DNA of 64,000 nucleotides, taken from contig NZ_JAYXIH010000002.1 in assembly GCF_036016755.1 (NCBI RefSeq), positions 124,001 to 188,000 on the forward strand, written 5' to 3'. Shown here piece after piece: positions 16,245 through 25,156 of the stretch. How positions within the stretch are numbered: the stretch's first letter is position 1; each line of letters begins with the position of its first letter. The notes beneath the pieces are model-generated. The model was not told the origin of the DNA. It ran no database searches and saw only the letters and a program-made list of their open reading frames with translations. The translations under genes were made by a program, and so were the position numbers. The stretch comes from Aurantimonas coralicida_A (lineage in GTDB: Bacteria > Pseudomonadota > Alphaproteobacteria > Rhizobiales > Rhizobiaceae).

Positions 16245-18260
16245 GTGTTGTCTCGCCGATCTCAAGGCGAGCGTGTGTGGCGACGGGAAGCGAGCGACTT
16301 GCAGTATAGGTTCCTACCCTTCGCCAGGCTGGCAATGATGGTCATCGGCTCCGGCCTGCTCGCCGCATCACCGCACCCCGCCGCAGCCTTCGAAATCTTT
16401 GGCCTGACCTTCTTCGAAGACGAAAACGCCGCGTCCGATCCTGTGCTCGACCCGATCAACTACACCGTCACGCTCACGGTCGCACCGACAGTGGATGACG
16501 ACGGTACGGTGGAGGAGGATCTGCGCGACGCCTCCACCCTCATCGCCGACGAAGCGGACCCGGTGTCCGGCTCGCTCGGGCTGCTCTCAAAGGCGAAGAC
16601 CGACCGCAAGCGGCTGGTGGCCACCCTGTTCGAGAATGCCCGCTATGACGGGCTGGTCGACATCTTCATCGAAGGCCGCGATATCGCAGATTTGCCGCCC
16701 GACGCGACCTTCACGTCTCGGCCCGTCCCGGTGTCGATCCGCGTCCGCCCCGGCCCTTTCTACACGCTCGGCCGTGTGGCGATTTCCACCCAGGGCGTTC
16801 CCTTCGATGCGGCGGAATACAACCTCACTCCGGGGAGTTCGGCGCGTTCCGTCGAGCTCCTGAAAGGTGAAGCCAAGCTTCTCAAGGATCTCCGCGACCA
16901 GGGCCGGCCGTTCGTGGCGGTCACCGGGCGCGAGATCGTCGCCGACGCCAAGACCGATCGGCTCGACTATTCGATCGCCATCGCGCCCGGCAATCCGGTG
17001 CCGTTCGGCGAAACCTGGGTCGCGGGGGCCGAAGACGTCGATCCGGGCTTCATCGCCTATATGGCGGGCGTCAAGGCTGGCGAGGTCTTCTCTCCGGAAG
17101 AACTCGCCGCGGCGCGCGATCGCCTCCTCAAGCTCGGCGTCTTCTCCAGCGTCACGGTGAGGGAGGCCAAGGCGCAGCAACCCGACGGAACGCTTCCCGT
17201 CCAGGTCGAGGTCGGCGAACGTAAATTCGGCTTCTACGGCATCGGCGCGACCTATTCGAACACCGAAGGCGCTGGCGCCTCCGGCTATGTCGGCCACCGC
17301 AACCTGTTCGGGCGGGCCGAAAGCATCCGGCTCGACGCATCCATCTCGCGCATCGGGGCGACCGCGATATCCAGCCAGGGCCGCAAGACCGACGGCGCCG
17401 ACTATGCCGCCTCTCTGGTCTTCAAGAAGCCCGGCGTGCTCGGTCCGGAATCGGTCTATGTCGGCTCGATCGAGGCCAAGCGCGAACACCCGCTCGCCTA
17501 TGATCGCGATTCCTTCGCGGTCACCAGCGGTGTCGAGTACGAGATCGACCGGAACCAGACTGTCGTCGCCACCGTCCGGGGCGAATACGAGGAGATCACC
17601 GACTATCTGGGGACGCGGGAGTATCTGCTGACCTCGGTTCCGATCAGCTACACGTTCGACAATCGCGACAACGAGCTCAACCCGACAGAGGGCCTTTTCG
17701 CCAAGGCGCTTGTCGAGCCAACCTACGGCTTCAACACCCAAACGCCCTTCGTGAAGACCCGCCTCGATGCGTCGAGCTATCTGTCGCTGTCGGACAGCGA
17801 CCGCTTCATCCTTGCCGGGCGCGTCGCCTATGGCACGATCTTCGGCGCGGATCTTCTCGACATCCCGAACGACCGGCGGTTCTACGCCGGCGGCGGCGGT
17901 TCGGTGCGCGGCTACGAATTCCAGTCCGTCGGCCCGTATTTTCCGTCTGCCGTGCCCCCGGGGTCGGGGTTCAATCCTGATTTCGTCGACACGCCGACCG
18001 GCGGCCTGTCGCTGTTCGAAGCCTCGGCCGAGGTCCGCATCGGCGTGACGGAAAGCATCCAGATCGTTCCCTTCGTCGATGTCGGGACCGTCTCGGACGA
18101 TCTCGTGCCCGATTTTTCCAACTTCAAGGTCGGCGCCGGCGTCGGCGCCCGCTACATCACCAGCTTCGGCCCGATCCGCTTCGACGTGGCGATCCCGCTC
18201 GACCCTGGCCCGCGCGATGCGAACTTCCAGTTTTATGCCGGCATCGGGCAAGCCTTCTGA
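16245..18260 (+). CDS. tamA: TamA-type outer membrane assembly protein (Omp85 family)
   Basis: Outer membrane beta-barrel protein with N-terminal POTRA domains, 671 residues from the first possible start. A signal peptide is visible (hydrophobic MMVIGSGLLAAS followed by PHPAAA/FEIF). POTRA-like segments run to about residue 330, for example PGPFYTLGRVAI, and the Omp85 barrel follows with the FYAGGGGSVRGYEFQSVGP lid-loop motif (the VRGY signature) and a terminal FYAGIGQAF ending in phenylalanine. With TamB it inserts certain outer membrane proteins or moves lipid between membranes. The true start is uncertain: GTG at 16245 lacks a ribosome site; TTG 16299 and ATG 16335 also retain the signal peptide. 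Its stop overlaps the tamB start (TGATG). Confidence 0.9.
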   Translation: MLSRRSQGERVWRREASDLQYRFLPFARLAMMVIGSGLLAASPHPAAAFEIFGLTFFEDENAASDPVLDPINYTVTLTVAPTVDDDGTVEEDLRDASTLIADEADPVSGSLGLLSKAKTDRKRLVATLFENARYDGLVDIFIEGRDIADLPPDATFTSRPVPVSIRVRPGPFYTLGRVAISTQGVPFDAAEYNLTPGSSARSVELLKGEAKLLKDLRDQGRPFVAVTGREIVADAKTDRLDYSIAIAPGNPVPFGETWVAGAEDVDPGFIAYMAGVKAGEVFSPEELAAARDRLLKLGVFSSVTVREAKAQQPDGTLPVQVEVGERKFGFYGIGATYSNTEGAGASGYVGHRNLFGRAESIRLDASISRIGATAISSQGRKTDGADYAASLVFKKPGVLGPESVYVGSIEAKREHPLAYDRDSFAVTSGVEYEIDRNQTVVATVRGEYEEITDYLGTREYLLTSVPISYTFDNRDNELNPTEGLFAKALVEPTYGFNTQTPFVKTRLDASSYLSLSDSDRFILAGRVAYGTIFGADLLDIPNDRRFYAGGGGSVRGYEFQSVGPYFPSAVPPGSGFNPDFVDTPTGGLSLFEASAEVRIGVTESIQIVPFVDVGTVSDDLVPDFSNFKVGAGVGARYITSFGPIRFDVAIPLDPGPRDANFQFYAGIGQAF

Positions 18261-21200
18261 TGCGCAAGTTCAACCCCGTCCCCCCGCTCGCCGCCACAGT
18301 CGTCGTCGGCGTCGCCGCCGCCTTCCTGGCGAGCCGTCCCGCTCCGGCGCAGCAGTTCCTGGCCAACCAGATCGAGAGCTTCCTTTCCTCCGACACGATG
18401 ACGGTCGAGATCGAGGGGCTGTCCGGCGCATTGACCGGTGACATCCGGATCGAGAGCCTGAGGGTCTCTGATCCGCAGGGCATCTTCCTGACGGGAAAGA
18501 ATCTGGCGATGGACTGGTCGCCGCTCGCGCTCGTGCGCTCGAACGTATCGATCGAGAACCTCACCGCAGGCCAGATCGTCCTGGAACGGCTTCCGGCGGA
18601 TCAGCCGACAAGCGAGGCGGATCAGGGCGGCGGCTTCTCGCTGCCGTCGATCACGGCCGACATCCGCAATCTCGCCATCGACGAATTCGTGCTTGGGGAA
18701 GCGCTTGCCGGCGTTCGCGCCCGACTGAAGGCTAGCGCCAGCCTGACGCTCGCCGACGATCCAACCAAGCTCGACGTCAAGGCCAATATCGACCGACTGG
18801 ACCAGCCGGGCCAGATCGCCCTCGACGTGTCCTACGCGCCGGATCAAAACCAGCTCGCGATCGACGTGAAAGCGAGCGAGCCGGCCGGCGGACTGGTGGC
18901 GACGCTTCTCGACATTCCGGACCGGCCGGCGGTCAATCTCGTCGTCAACGGCTCGGGGCCGCTCTCCGACTTCATGGCCAACGGCCAGCTCACAGTCGGC
19001 GGCGAACAGGCGGCAACGCTGACCGCGCGGGTCAACGACGTCGCCGACGGGCGCCGCCTCGCCGCCTCCCTCAATGTCGCGGCCGAGCGCTTCGTGCCCC
19101 AGCAATATTCCCAATATGTCGCCGGCGGAGCCGGTCTCGATCTGCAAGCGGTTCTGCGCGCCGACGGTACCTATCTCATCGAACAGGGCGATCTCGCCTC
19201 CGAGGCCCTGGCCTTGCAGACCAAGGGCGTTCTCGATCTGGGCGGGGCCGGCAACGATCTGACGCTCGCCGTCGCTTCGCGAGACGGCAGCCCGATCGCC
19301 CTTTCCTTCGGGACGCCGCCGGACATCACCGGCCTTCAAGTCACCCGCCTCGACGGCACGGTGCGCGGAGCCTTCACGGCTGCTGCCGTAGGCCTCTCCG
19401 CCAAGCTGCAGCGTGCGGGCTACGGCGACTACGTCGCGCAGGGCGTCAGCCTCGATGCCAGCAGCCCCGGCTTCGACCTCACTCGCCTGAAAGGGCCGCT
19501 CGCCGTCGAAGCGACGGCCCAGGCGATCGAGGCGCCTGAGGGAATCGCCGAGCGATTCCTCAACGGCCCGCTGAAGATCGCCGCCAACGGCGCGCTGACC
19601 GAAAACGGCTTCGTCTTCGAGCCGAGCGAGGCGACCACCGACGTCGCGACGCTGAACCTCGAAGGCACAGCCGCGCTGAATTTCGCGGTCTTCGACCTGA
19701 ATTTGCGCTCACGCTTCCAGACCGCGGCGCTGTCGGCGGCGGCGATCCCGCTGGCGGGCGAAGAACTGTCCGTCGCCGGGCAATTCACCCGCGCCGCCGA
19801 CGGAGCGATCAACGCGCAGAAACTCGCCGTGACCGGCGCAGGCCTGCAGATCACCGGTAATGCTGGCCTGATGGACGGCGAGGTCTCGGCCGACATCCAG
19901 GGCACGCTGGAAGACACGCAATCCGTCAACTCGGTATTTGCCGGCGCGGCGGAACTGCGGCTTGTCGCCAAGGGGCCGGTCGAAAAACCCGACGTCGATC
20001 TGACGCTGTCGGGCAACGGCCTGTCGATCAACGGCCGCGAACTCGCGGACCTCAAGGTCGAGGTGCGCGGCACGCTGAACCCCGCCTCACCGGCCGGCTT
20101 CGTCAACATCACCGGAACCCTAGACGGCCAGCCGCTGTCCGGCAGCGCCAAGGTCGAGACCCTCGACAACGGCGACCGCCGCATCACCGATTTGGCGATC
20201 CGGCAAGGGCCGAACGCGGTGACCGGCGATCTCATGCTGACCGACGCCTTCGCGCCGGTCGGCACACTGACCGTCGCCATCGACGATATCGGCCCGCTGG
20301 CGGCGCTGGGCGGGCAGAAGGCCGCTGGCGATGTGAAGGGAACAGTAGAACTGTCGGTCGATGCGCAGAAAACGCCGGTCGCGGCGCCCGATCTCACGTC
20401 GCGCAGCCTGACGGTCGCTGGCACCACGCTCCAGGGGGCTCTCATCGACCTGTCGGTCAAGGATTATCTCGGCATCCCGAAGCCGACAGGTCGGGTGACC
20501 GCGGAAGCGATCGATGCAGCCGGGGTGGCCGTGCGTAAGCTTGCCCTCGCCTTCGCCGAGGAGCAGGGCGGCACCGGCGTGACGGCAAATGCGACAGTCA
20601 ACGACGCGCCGATCGAACTGGCCGGCACCGCCCAATTCGAGCCGGACGCGATGCTGCTGACGCTCTCGCGCCTCACCGCGGATATCCCGAATGCCGCTGT
20701 CAACCTGCGCGACGCGGCGGCGGTGCGGATCGCCAACGGCACGACGGTGCTCGACGGCTTCGTGCTGACCGTTGGCTCCGGCTCAATCGTTCTGGAAGGT
20801 TCGTCCGGCGAGGTCCTCGATCTTGGATTGCGCCTCGACAGCGTTCCGGCAGCCGTGGCCAACCTTTTCGTCTCCGGCCTGGAGGCAGAGGGCACGCTCT
20901 CCGGGACGGCGACCGTCACCGGTGCGCCGGCGAACCCCGACGCCGCTTTCGCGCTCACCGGCCGCGAGTTGTCGACCGCGCAGGTGCGAGCAGCCCGAAT
21001 CCCGCCGATCGCACTCGACGCGACCGGCCGCTACGCCGACAGCACACTCACCTTGCAAACCGCCACGCTCGATCTCGGCGAGGGGTCGCTGCAGGCCTCC
21101 GGCACGATCGGCGAGACGCTGGACTTGCGGGCCGAGCTTGCAAATCTTCCGGTGGCACTGGCGAATGATTTCGTCGATGGTCTCGACGCGTCCGGGACGA

Positions 21201-24200
21201 TCTCCGGCAGCGCCGTCGTCAACGGTACCCGCACCGACCCGGTCGCGGTTTTTGATCTTGCCGGCACCGGCATCACCGCGGCACAGGTCGCAGCGGCCGG
21301 AATCGAGCCGCTGACGCTCGACGTCGCAGGCCGCTATGCCGGCGGGACGGCGAAGCTCGATCGGGCCAGTCTCGTGGTCGGCTCCGGCTCGCTCGAAGCC
21401 TCCGGCACGATCGGGGAAAATCTCGACCTGGCGCTGGCGATGAACAATCTGCCCGTCGCCCTCGCAAACGGTTTCGTGCCCGATCTCGACGCGTCCGGCA
21501 CGATCTCCGGGACGGCGACCGCGACCGGCTCGCTCACCGAGCCCAACGCCATTTTCGACCTGTCGGGCGCCGGAATCACGACGGGCGCGATCACACGCTC
21601 CGGCGTCGCACCGCTTGCGCTTCGGCTCGCGGGCCGCTTTGCCGACGGGACGGCGTCGCTCGAAACCGCCGTGCTCAATGTCGGCGAGGGCTCGCTGCGT
21701 GCTTCCGGCAAGGTGGGCCGCGAACTCGACCTTGACCTGACGATGAACAGCATTCCGGTCGGGCTCGCCAACGGCTTCGTACCCAACCTCAAAGCCTCCG
21801 GAACGATCTCGGGAACCGCGACGGCGTCCGGCATGCTCGACGACCCCAGCGCCGAATTCTCGCTGTCGGGTTCCGGTATCACCGCGCCGGCGATCGCCCA
21901 GAGCGGCATCGAACCACTCGACCTGACGGCGTCCGGTCGCCTTGCCGAGGGCACGTTGAACCTCGTCGAAGCCAAGATGACGGTCGGCTCCGGTTCGCTT
22001 ACCGCCAGCGGCACGGTCGGCGAAACGCTCGACCTCAACATCGTCGCCAACGAAATCCCTGTGGGTCTTGCCAATGGTTTCGCGCCGGATCTCGGCGCGA
22101 CGGGCACGATCTCGGGCACGGCCACAGCGACCGGTTCCCTTTCCGACCCGCAGGCGCGTTTCGATCTGGCCGGCACTGGCATCACCACCCGGCAGATCGC
22201 CCAGTCCGGTGTCGCGCCGCTCAGTCTCGACGTGTCCGGCACCTACGCCGACGGCACTGCATCGATCGCGGCCGCGGACGTCCGGGTCGGCGACGGTACG
22301 CTCAAGGCCACCGGCACCATCGGCGAGGCGCTCGATCTCAAGATCGCGGCCAACCGGATTCCAGCTGGCCTGGCGAACGGCTTCGTCGATGGACTCGGCG
22401 CCACGGGCATGCTGTCCGGCACCGCGACGGCAACCGGCTCCCTCTCGGACCCGCGTGCCACGTTCGATCTCACCGGATCCGGCATCACCACGCGGCAGAT
22501 CGCCCAATCGGGCGTCGCGCCGCTGAGCCTGGAGGCGTCCGGCACCTATGCGAACAGGACGGCGACGATCGGCACCGCCGACATTCGCGTCGGCAGCGGC
22601 TCGCTCGTCGCGTCGGGAACGGTCGGGCGGACGCTCAATCTGGATGTGGCCCTGAACCAGGTTCCGGTCGGTCTCGCCAATGGCTTCGTCGATGGGCTTG
22701 GCGCGCAAGGAACCGTATCGGGAACCGCGTCCGCGACAGGATCGATTTCCGACCCCGACGCACGGTTCGATATTTCGGCTTCGAATGTGTCGGTCGCGCA
22801 AAGCCGCAGCGCCGGCGCGCCGCCGATCGACGCCACCGCGGCGGGGACCTATGCGGGCGGAACCCTCCGCCTCCAGACCGCAACCGCCAATGTCGGCGGC
22901 GGCACTGTTCAGGTGACCGGCACAGCCAGCCAGACCGCGCTCGACCTCGATGTCGCCCTCCGCAACCTGCCGGCCTCGATTGCCGCCGCGGCTGCGCCCG
23001 GAATCGCGCCGCAGGGAACGATCAACGGAACCGTTCGCACCTCCGGGTCGCCCTCCAATCCGTCGGTCACCTACGACCTCAGCGGCTCCGGCCTCTCCAT
23101 CCAGCAGACACGGGACGCCGGCGTCGGCGCACTCACCGTCTCCGCCAATGGCCAGTTCGCGAACCAAAGAGTTACGACGACGGCCAATCTGTCCGGCAGC
23201 GGCGTCGATTTGGCGGTTTCCGGCTCGGTGAATATCGCCGGCACGCCGCAGCTCGACCTGTCGTTGAATGGCACCGCGCCGCTGTCGCTGGCCAACCGCA
23301 TCCTGGCCGAGGGTGGCCGCTCGATCCAAGGCAACGTGCAGTTGAGTGCGCGGGTGACCGGCCCTGCCAGCCAGCCGAACGTCGTCGGAACCCTTTCGAC
23401 CTCGGGCGCGAGGCTGGTCGACACGGGCCTGAACCTCGCCATCAACGACATCGCGGCGACGATTTCCCTCAACGGCCAAACCGCGACGATCCAATCCTTC
23501 AACGCCTCGCTCTCTTCCGGCGGGACGCTGTCGATCTCCGGTTCGGTCGGCCTCGCCAACGGGTTCCCGGCCGACATCGCGATCCGGCTCGTCGCTGGTC
23601 GTTACAATGACGGCGAACTCGTCGCCGCGCAGCTAAGCGCCGACCTCACACTGACCGGTCCGCTGGCCGGCACGCCGCTGCTCTCCGGGACCATCAACGC
23701 CAATGAAATCAACGTCCTGATTCCCGACAAGCTGCCCGGCTCTCTGGCCCGGATCGACGTGACCCATCGCAACGCCAAGCCGGCCGTCTACGAGCAGCAG
23801 CGCGAGATCGACCCGAACCAGGGCGCCGGCGCCCAGCGCAGCGGCATCAACTTCAACCTGACCTTCAATGCACCGTCGCGGGTGTTCGTGCGCGGTCGCG
23901 GCCTCGACGTCGAACTCGGCGGTTCGATCGTCATCACGGGCTCGGCCGCGGCGCCGCGTATCGTCGGTGGATTCGAATTGCAGCGCGGTCGGTTCGTGAT
24001 CCTCGGCAAGCGCCTCGACTTCGATCGTGGCCGGCTCACCTTCACCGGCAGCCTGGTTCCGGTCCTCGACCTGGTCGCCAGGTCGGAAGCGGGCGAAACC
24101 ACGGTATTCATCGCCGTGACCGGCCCCGCCAACGATCCGAGCTTCACCTTTTCCTCGACGCCCCTCCTGCCCCAGGACGAGGTGCTGGCGCGGCTGATCT

Positions 24201-24529
24201 TCAATCAGGGCACGTCGGATCTTTCGCCGCTGCAGATCGCCCAACTGGCGGAACTTGCCGCATCGCTCGCCGGCATTGGCGGGTCGAGCGGCCTGCTCGA
24301 CAATCTGCGCTCGCAGATCGGCGTCGACGACCTCGACATCAAGACGACGAAGGATGGCCAGACGGCCGTCGGCGTCGGCAAATATCTCAACGAGAACACC
24401 TATCTTGGCGTCGATTCGACCGGACGGGTAGCGATCGACCTCGATCTCGGCTCAGGGCTCAAGGCGCGCGGCGCGGTCACTGCGGAAGGTGGCGGCGAAG
24501 TCGGCATCTTCTATGAAGGTGAGTTCTGA
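18260..24529 (+). CDS. tamB: TamB-type translocation/assembly protein, greatly enlarged by internal repeats
   Basis: AsmA-like inner-membrane-anchored protein that spans the periplasm and partners TamA; 2089 residues against about 1260 in E. coli. The N-terminus has one hydrophobic anchor (residues about 9-30) and the EIEGLSGALTGDIRIESLRV segment typical of TamB. The C-terminal DUF490 domain is intact (RIVGGFELQRGRFVILGKRL, PLLPQDEVLARLIF) and ends in IFYEGEF. Between residues about 838 and 1645 lie eight copies of a 101-residue unit, each with VGSGSL.ASGTIG, PVGLANGF, ASGTISGTATATG and SGVAPL motifs. Subtracting them leaves about 1280 residues, close to the E. coli length. It overlaps tamA by one base and is surely co-translated. 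Confidence 0.93.
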   Translation: MRKFNPVPPLAATVVVGVAAAFLASRPAPAQQFLANQIESFLSSDTMTVEIEGLSGALTGDIRIESLRVSDPQGIFLTGKNLAMDWSPLALVRSNVSIENLTAGQIVLERLPADQPTSEADQGGGFSLPSITADIRNLAIDEFVLGEALAGVRARLKASASLTLADDPTKLDVKANIDRLDQPGQIALDVSYAPDQNQLAIDVKASEPAGGLVATLLDIPDRPAVNLVVNGSGPLSDFMANGQLTVGGEQAATLTARVNDVADGRRLAASLNVAAERFVPQQYSQYVAGGAGLDLQAVLRADGTYLIEQGDLASEALALQTKGVLDLGGAGNDLTLAVASRDGSPIALSFGTPPDITGLQVTRLDGTVRGAFTAAAVGLSAKLQRAGYGDYVAQGVSLDASSPGFDLTRLKGPLAVEATAQAIEAPEGIAERFLNGPLKIAANGALTENGFVFEPSEATTDVATLNLEGTAALNFAVFDLNLRSRFQTAALSAAAIPLAGEELSVAGQFTRAADGAINAQKLAVTGAGLQITGNAGLMDGEVSADIQGTLEDTQSVNSVFAGAAELRLVAKGPVEKPDVDLTLSGNGLSINGRELADLKVEVRGTLNPASPAGFVNITGTLDGQPLSGSAKVETLDNGDRRITDLAIRQGPNAVTGDLMLTDAFAPVGTLTVAIDDIGPLAALGGQKAAGDVKGTVELSVDAQKTPVAAPDLTSRSLTVAGTTLQGALIDLSVKDYLGIPKPTGRVTAEAIDAAGVAVRKLALAFAEEQGGTGVTANATVNDAPIELAGTAQFEPDAMLLTLSRLTADIPNAAVNLRDAAAVRIANGTTVLDGFVLTVGSGSIVLEGSSGEVLDLGLRLDSVPAAVANLFVSGLEAEGTLSGTATVTGAPANPDAAFALTGRELSTAQVRAARIPPIALDATGRYADSTLTLQTATLDLGEGSLQASGTIGETLDLRAELANLPVALANDFVDGLDASGTISGSAVVNGTRTDPVAVFDLAGTGITAAQVAAAGIEPLTLDVAGRYAGGTAKLDRASLVVGSGSLEASGTIGENLDLALAMNNLPVALANGFVPDLDASGTISGTATATGSLTEPNAIFDLSGAGITTGAITRSGVAPLALRLAGRFADGTASLETAVLNVGEGSLRASGKVGRELDLDLTMNSIPVGLANGFVPNLKASGTISGTATASGMLDDPSAEFSLSGSGITAPAIAQSGIEPLDLTASGRLAEGTLNLVEAKMTVGSGSLTASGTVGETLDLNIVANEIPVGLANGFAPDLGATGTISGTATATGSLSDPQARFDLAGTGITTRQIAQSGVAPLSLDVSGTYADGTASIAAADVRVGDGTLKATGTIGEALDLKIAANRIPAGLANGFVDGLGATGMLSGTATATGSLSDPRATFDLTGSGITTRQIAQSGVAPLSLEASGTYANRTATIGTADIRVGSGSLVASGTVGRTLNLDVALNQVPVGLANGFVDGLGAQGTVSGTASATGSISDPDARFDISASNVSVAQSRSAGAPPIDATAAGTYAGGTLRLQTATANVGGGTVQVTGTASQTALDLDVALRNLPASIAAAAAPGIAPQGTINGTVRTSGSPSNPSVTYDLSGSGLSIQQTRDAGVGALTVSANGQFANQRVTTTANLSGSGVDLAVSGSVNIAGTPQLDLSLNGTAPLSLANRILAEGGRSIQGNVQLSARVTGPASQPNVVGTLSTSGARLVDTGLNLAINDIAATISLNGQTATIQSFNASLSSGGTLSISGSVGLANGFPADIAIRLVAGRYNDGELVAAQLSADLTLTGPLAGTPLLSGTINANEINVLIPDKLPGSLARIDVTHRNAKPAVYEQQREIDPNQGAGAQRSGINFNLTFNAPSRVFVRGRGLDVELGGSIVITGSAAAPRIVGGFELQRGRFVILGKRLDFDRGRLTFTGSLVPVLDLVARSEAGETTVFIAVTGPANDPSFTFSSTPLLPQDEVLARLIFNQGTSDLSPLQIAQLAELAASLAGIGGSSGLLDNLRSQIGVDDLDIKTTKDGQTAVGVGKYLNENTYLGVDSTGRVAIDLDLGSGLKARGAVTAEGGGEVGIFYEGEF
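20771..23191 (+). repeat. Eight tandem 303-bp coding repeats inside tamB
   Basis: The VG(S/E/D)GSL codon block recurs at 20771, 21074, 21377, 21680, 21983, 22286, 22589 and 22892, each step exactly 303 bases (101 codons) with no insertion or deletion. Copies starting near 21983 and 22286 are the most alike, sharing ITTRQIAQSGVAPLSL, with differences mainly at third codon positions. The copy after 22892 drifts by one codon and merges into ordinary TamB sequence. A new copy at one end and divergence at both suggest growth by unequal crossing-over. Confidence 0.9.
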
Positions 24530-24608
24530 CCTCGAGGGCCTCGTCCCGATCAGCGAATGCCGCGTTTGTACCACCGGGCTCTTGCGCCGCACGGCCGCGA
24601 ATTTTTCC

Positions 24609-24633
24609 TGAACCTTCCGGGGTGCCGGCCGTT
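24609..24633 (+). promoter_or_regulatory. EcfG-like (general stress sigma) promoter candidate
   Basis: TGAAC (24609-24613), 16 bases, then CGTT (24630-24633). This fits the alphaproteobacterial EcfG pattern GGAAC-N16/17-CGTT apart from the first base. It would start transcription about 70 bases before the 75-residue protein gene. Confidence 0.45.
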
Positions 24634-24708
24634 CTCAAGAGACGGCGAGCAGGCGGCCCCTTCGTGGAGGTTCGACCTCGGGCACCCAATCAGCGGCAGG
24701 AGACCGAG

Positions 24709-24936
24709 ATGATGTATTCCAGCAAATTCGACCATCCCAAGCATGGGACCTACGCGAATCCTCAAGACGTTCTGAAAGACGACAATCTGTCGGAATCCGA
24801 AAAGCAGGCAGTGCTGGAGGAATGGGCTGCATCGCTCAAGCATATCCTCCACAACGAGCCGGACGCGCCGCAGGTGAAGGCGACCAAGGAATCGCTGGAC
24901 GAAGCGATCGAACGGCTCGCGGCTGGTCGAACATAA
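24709..24936 (+). CDS. Small conserved protein of unknown function, possibly stress-induced
   Basis: 75-residue, mostly helical and charged protein. The pattern NPQDVLKDDNLSESEKQAVL.EW (a VL-x-D-x-x-LS-x-x-EK-x-x-VL-x-x-W motif) recurs in small unannotated proteobacterial proteins of similar size. No membrane segment or signal peptide. The start is set by CAGGAGACCGAG before a double ATG (24709 or 24712). An EcfG-like promoter lies about 75 bases upstream, suggesting membership of the general stress response. The function is unknown. Confidence 0.7.
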   Translation: MMYSSKFDHPKHGTYANPQDVLKDDNLSESEKQAVLEEWAASLKHILHNEPDAPQVKATKESLDEAIERLAAGRT

Positions 24937-25156
24937 GCGGCGCCAAACTGACGCCGACGTTATCGGTTCGTGGGTAATCAGTCTGAATGGACAGTGCCTT
25001 CCGGGCTTGCAATGTATGCGCCGGACCGGCATCTGCAGATACTGCGGGAGCGCGCCGGGTGCCCAGGCACTTTCGGCATTTCACTTCACAACCCAGGTTG
25101 CGCCCGGGCGGCAAGCTCGGCATGCCGACGGGGCACGGAAGAAGAGGGGGCTGATC

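Noticed and set aside
20783..23494. 903-codon minus-strand frame
   Set aside because: Mirror of the tamB repeats; its repeated character simply follows the coding repeats on the other strand.
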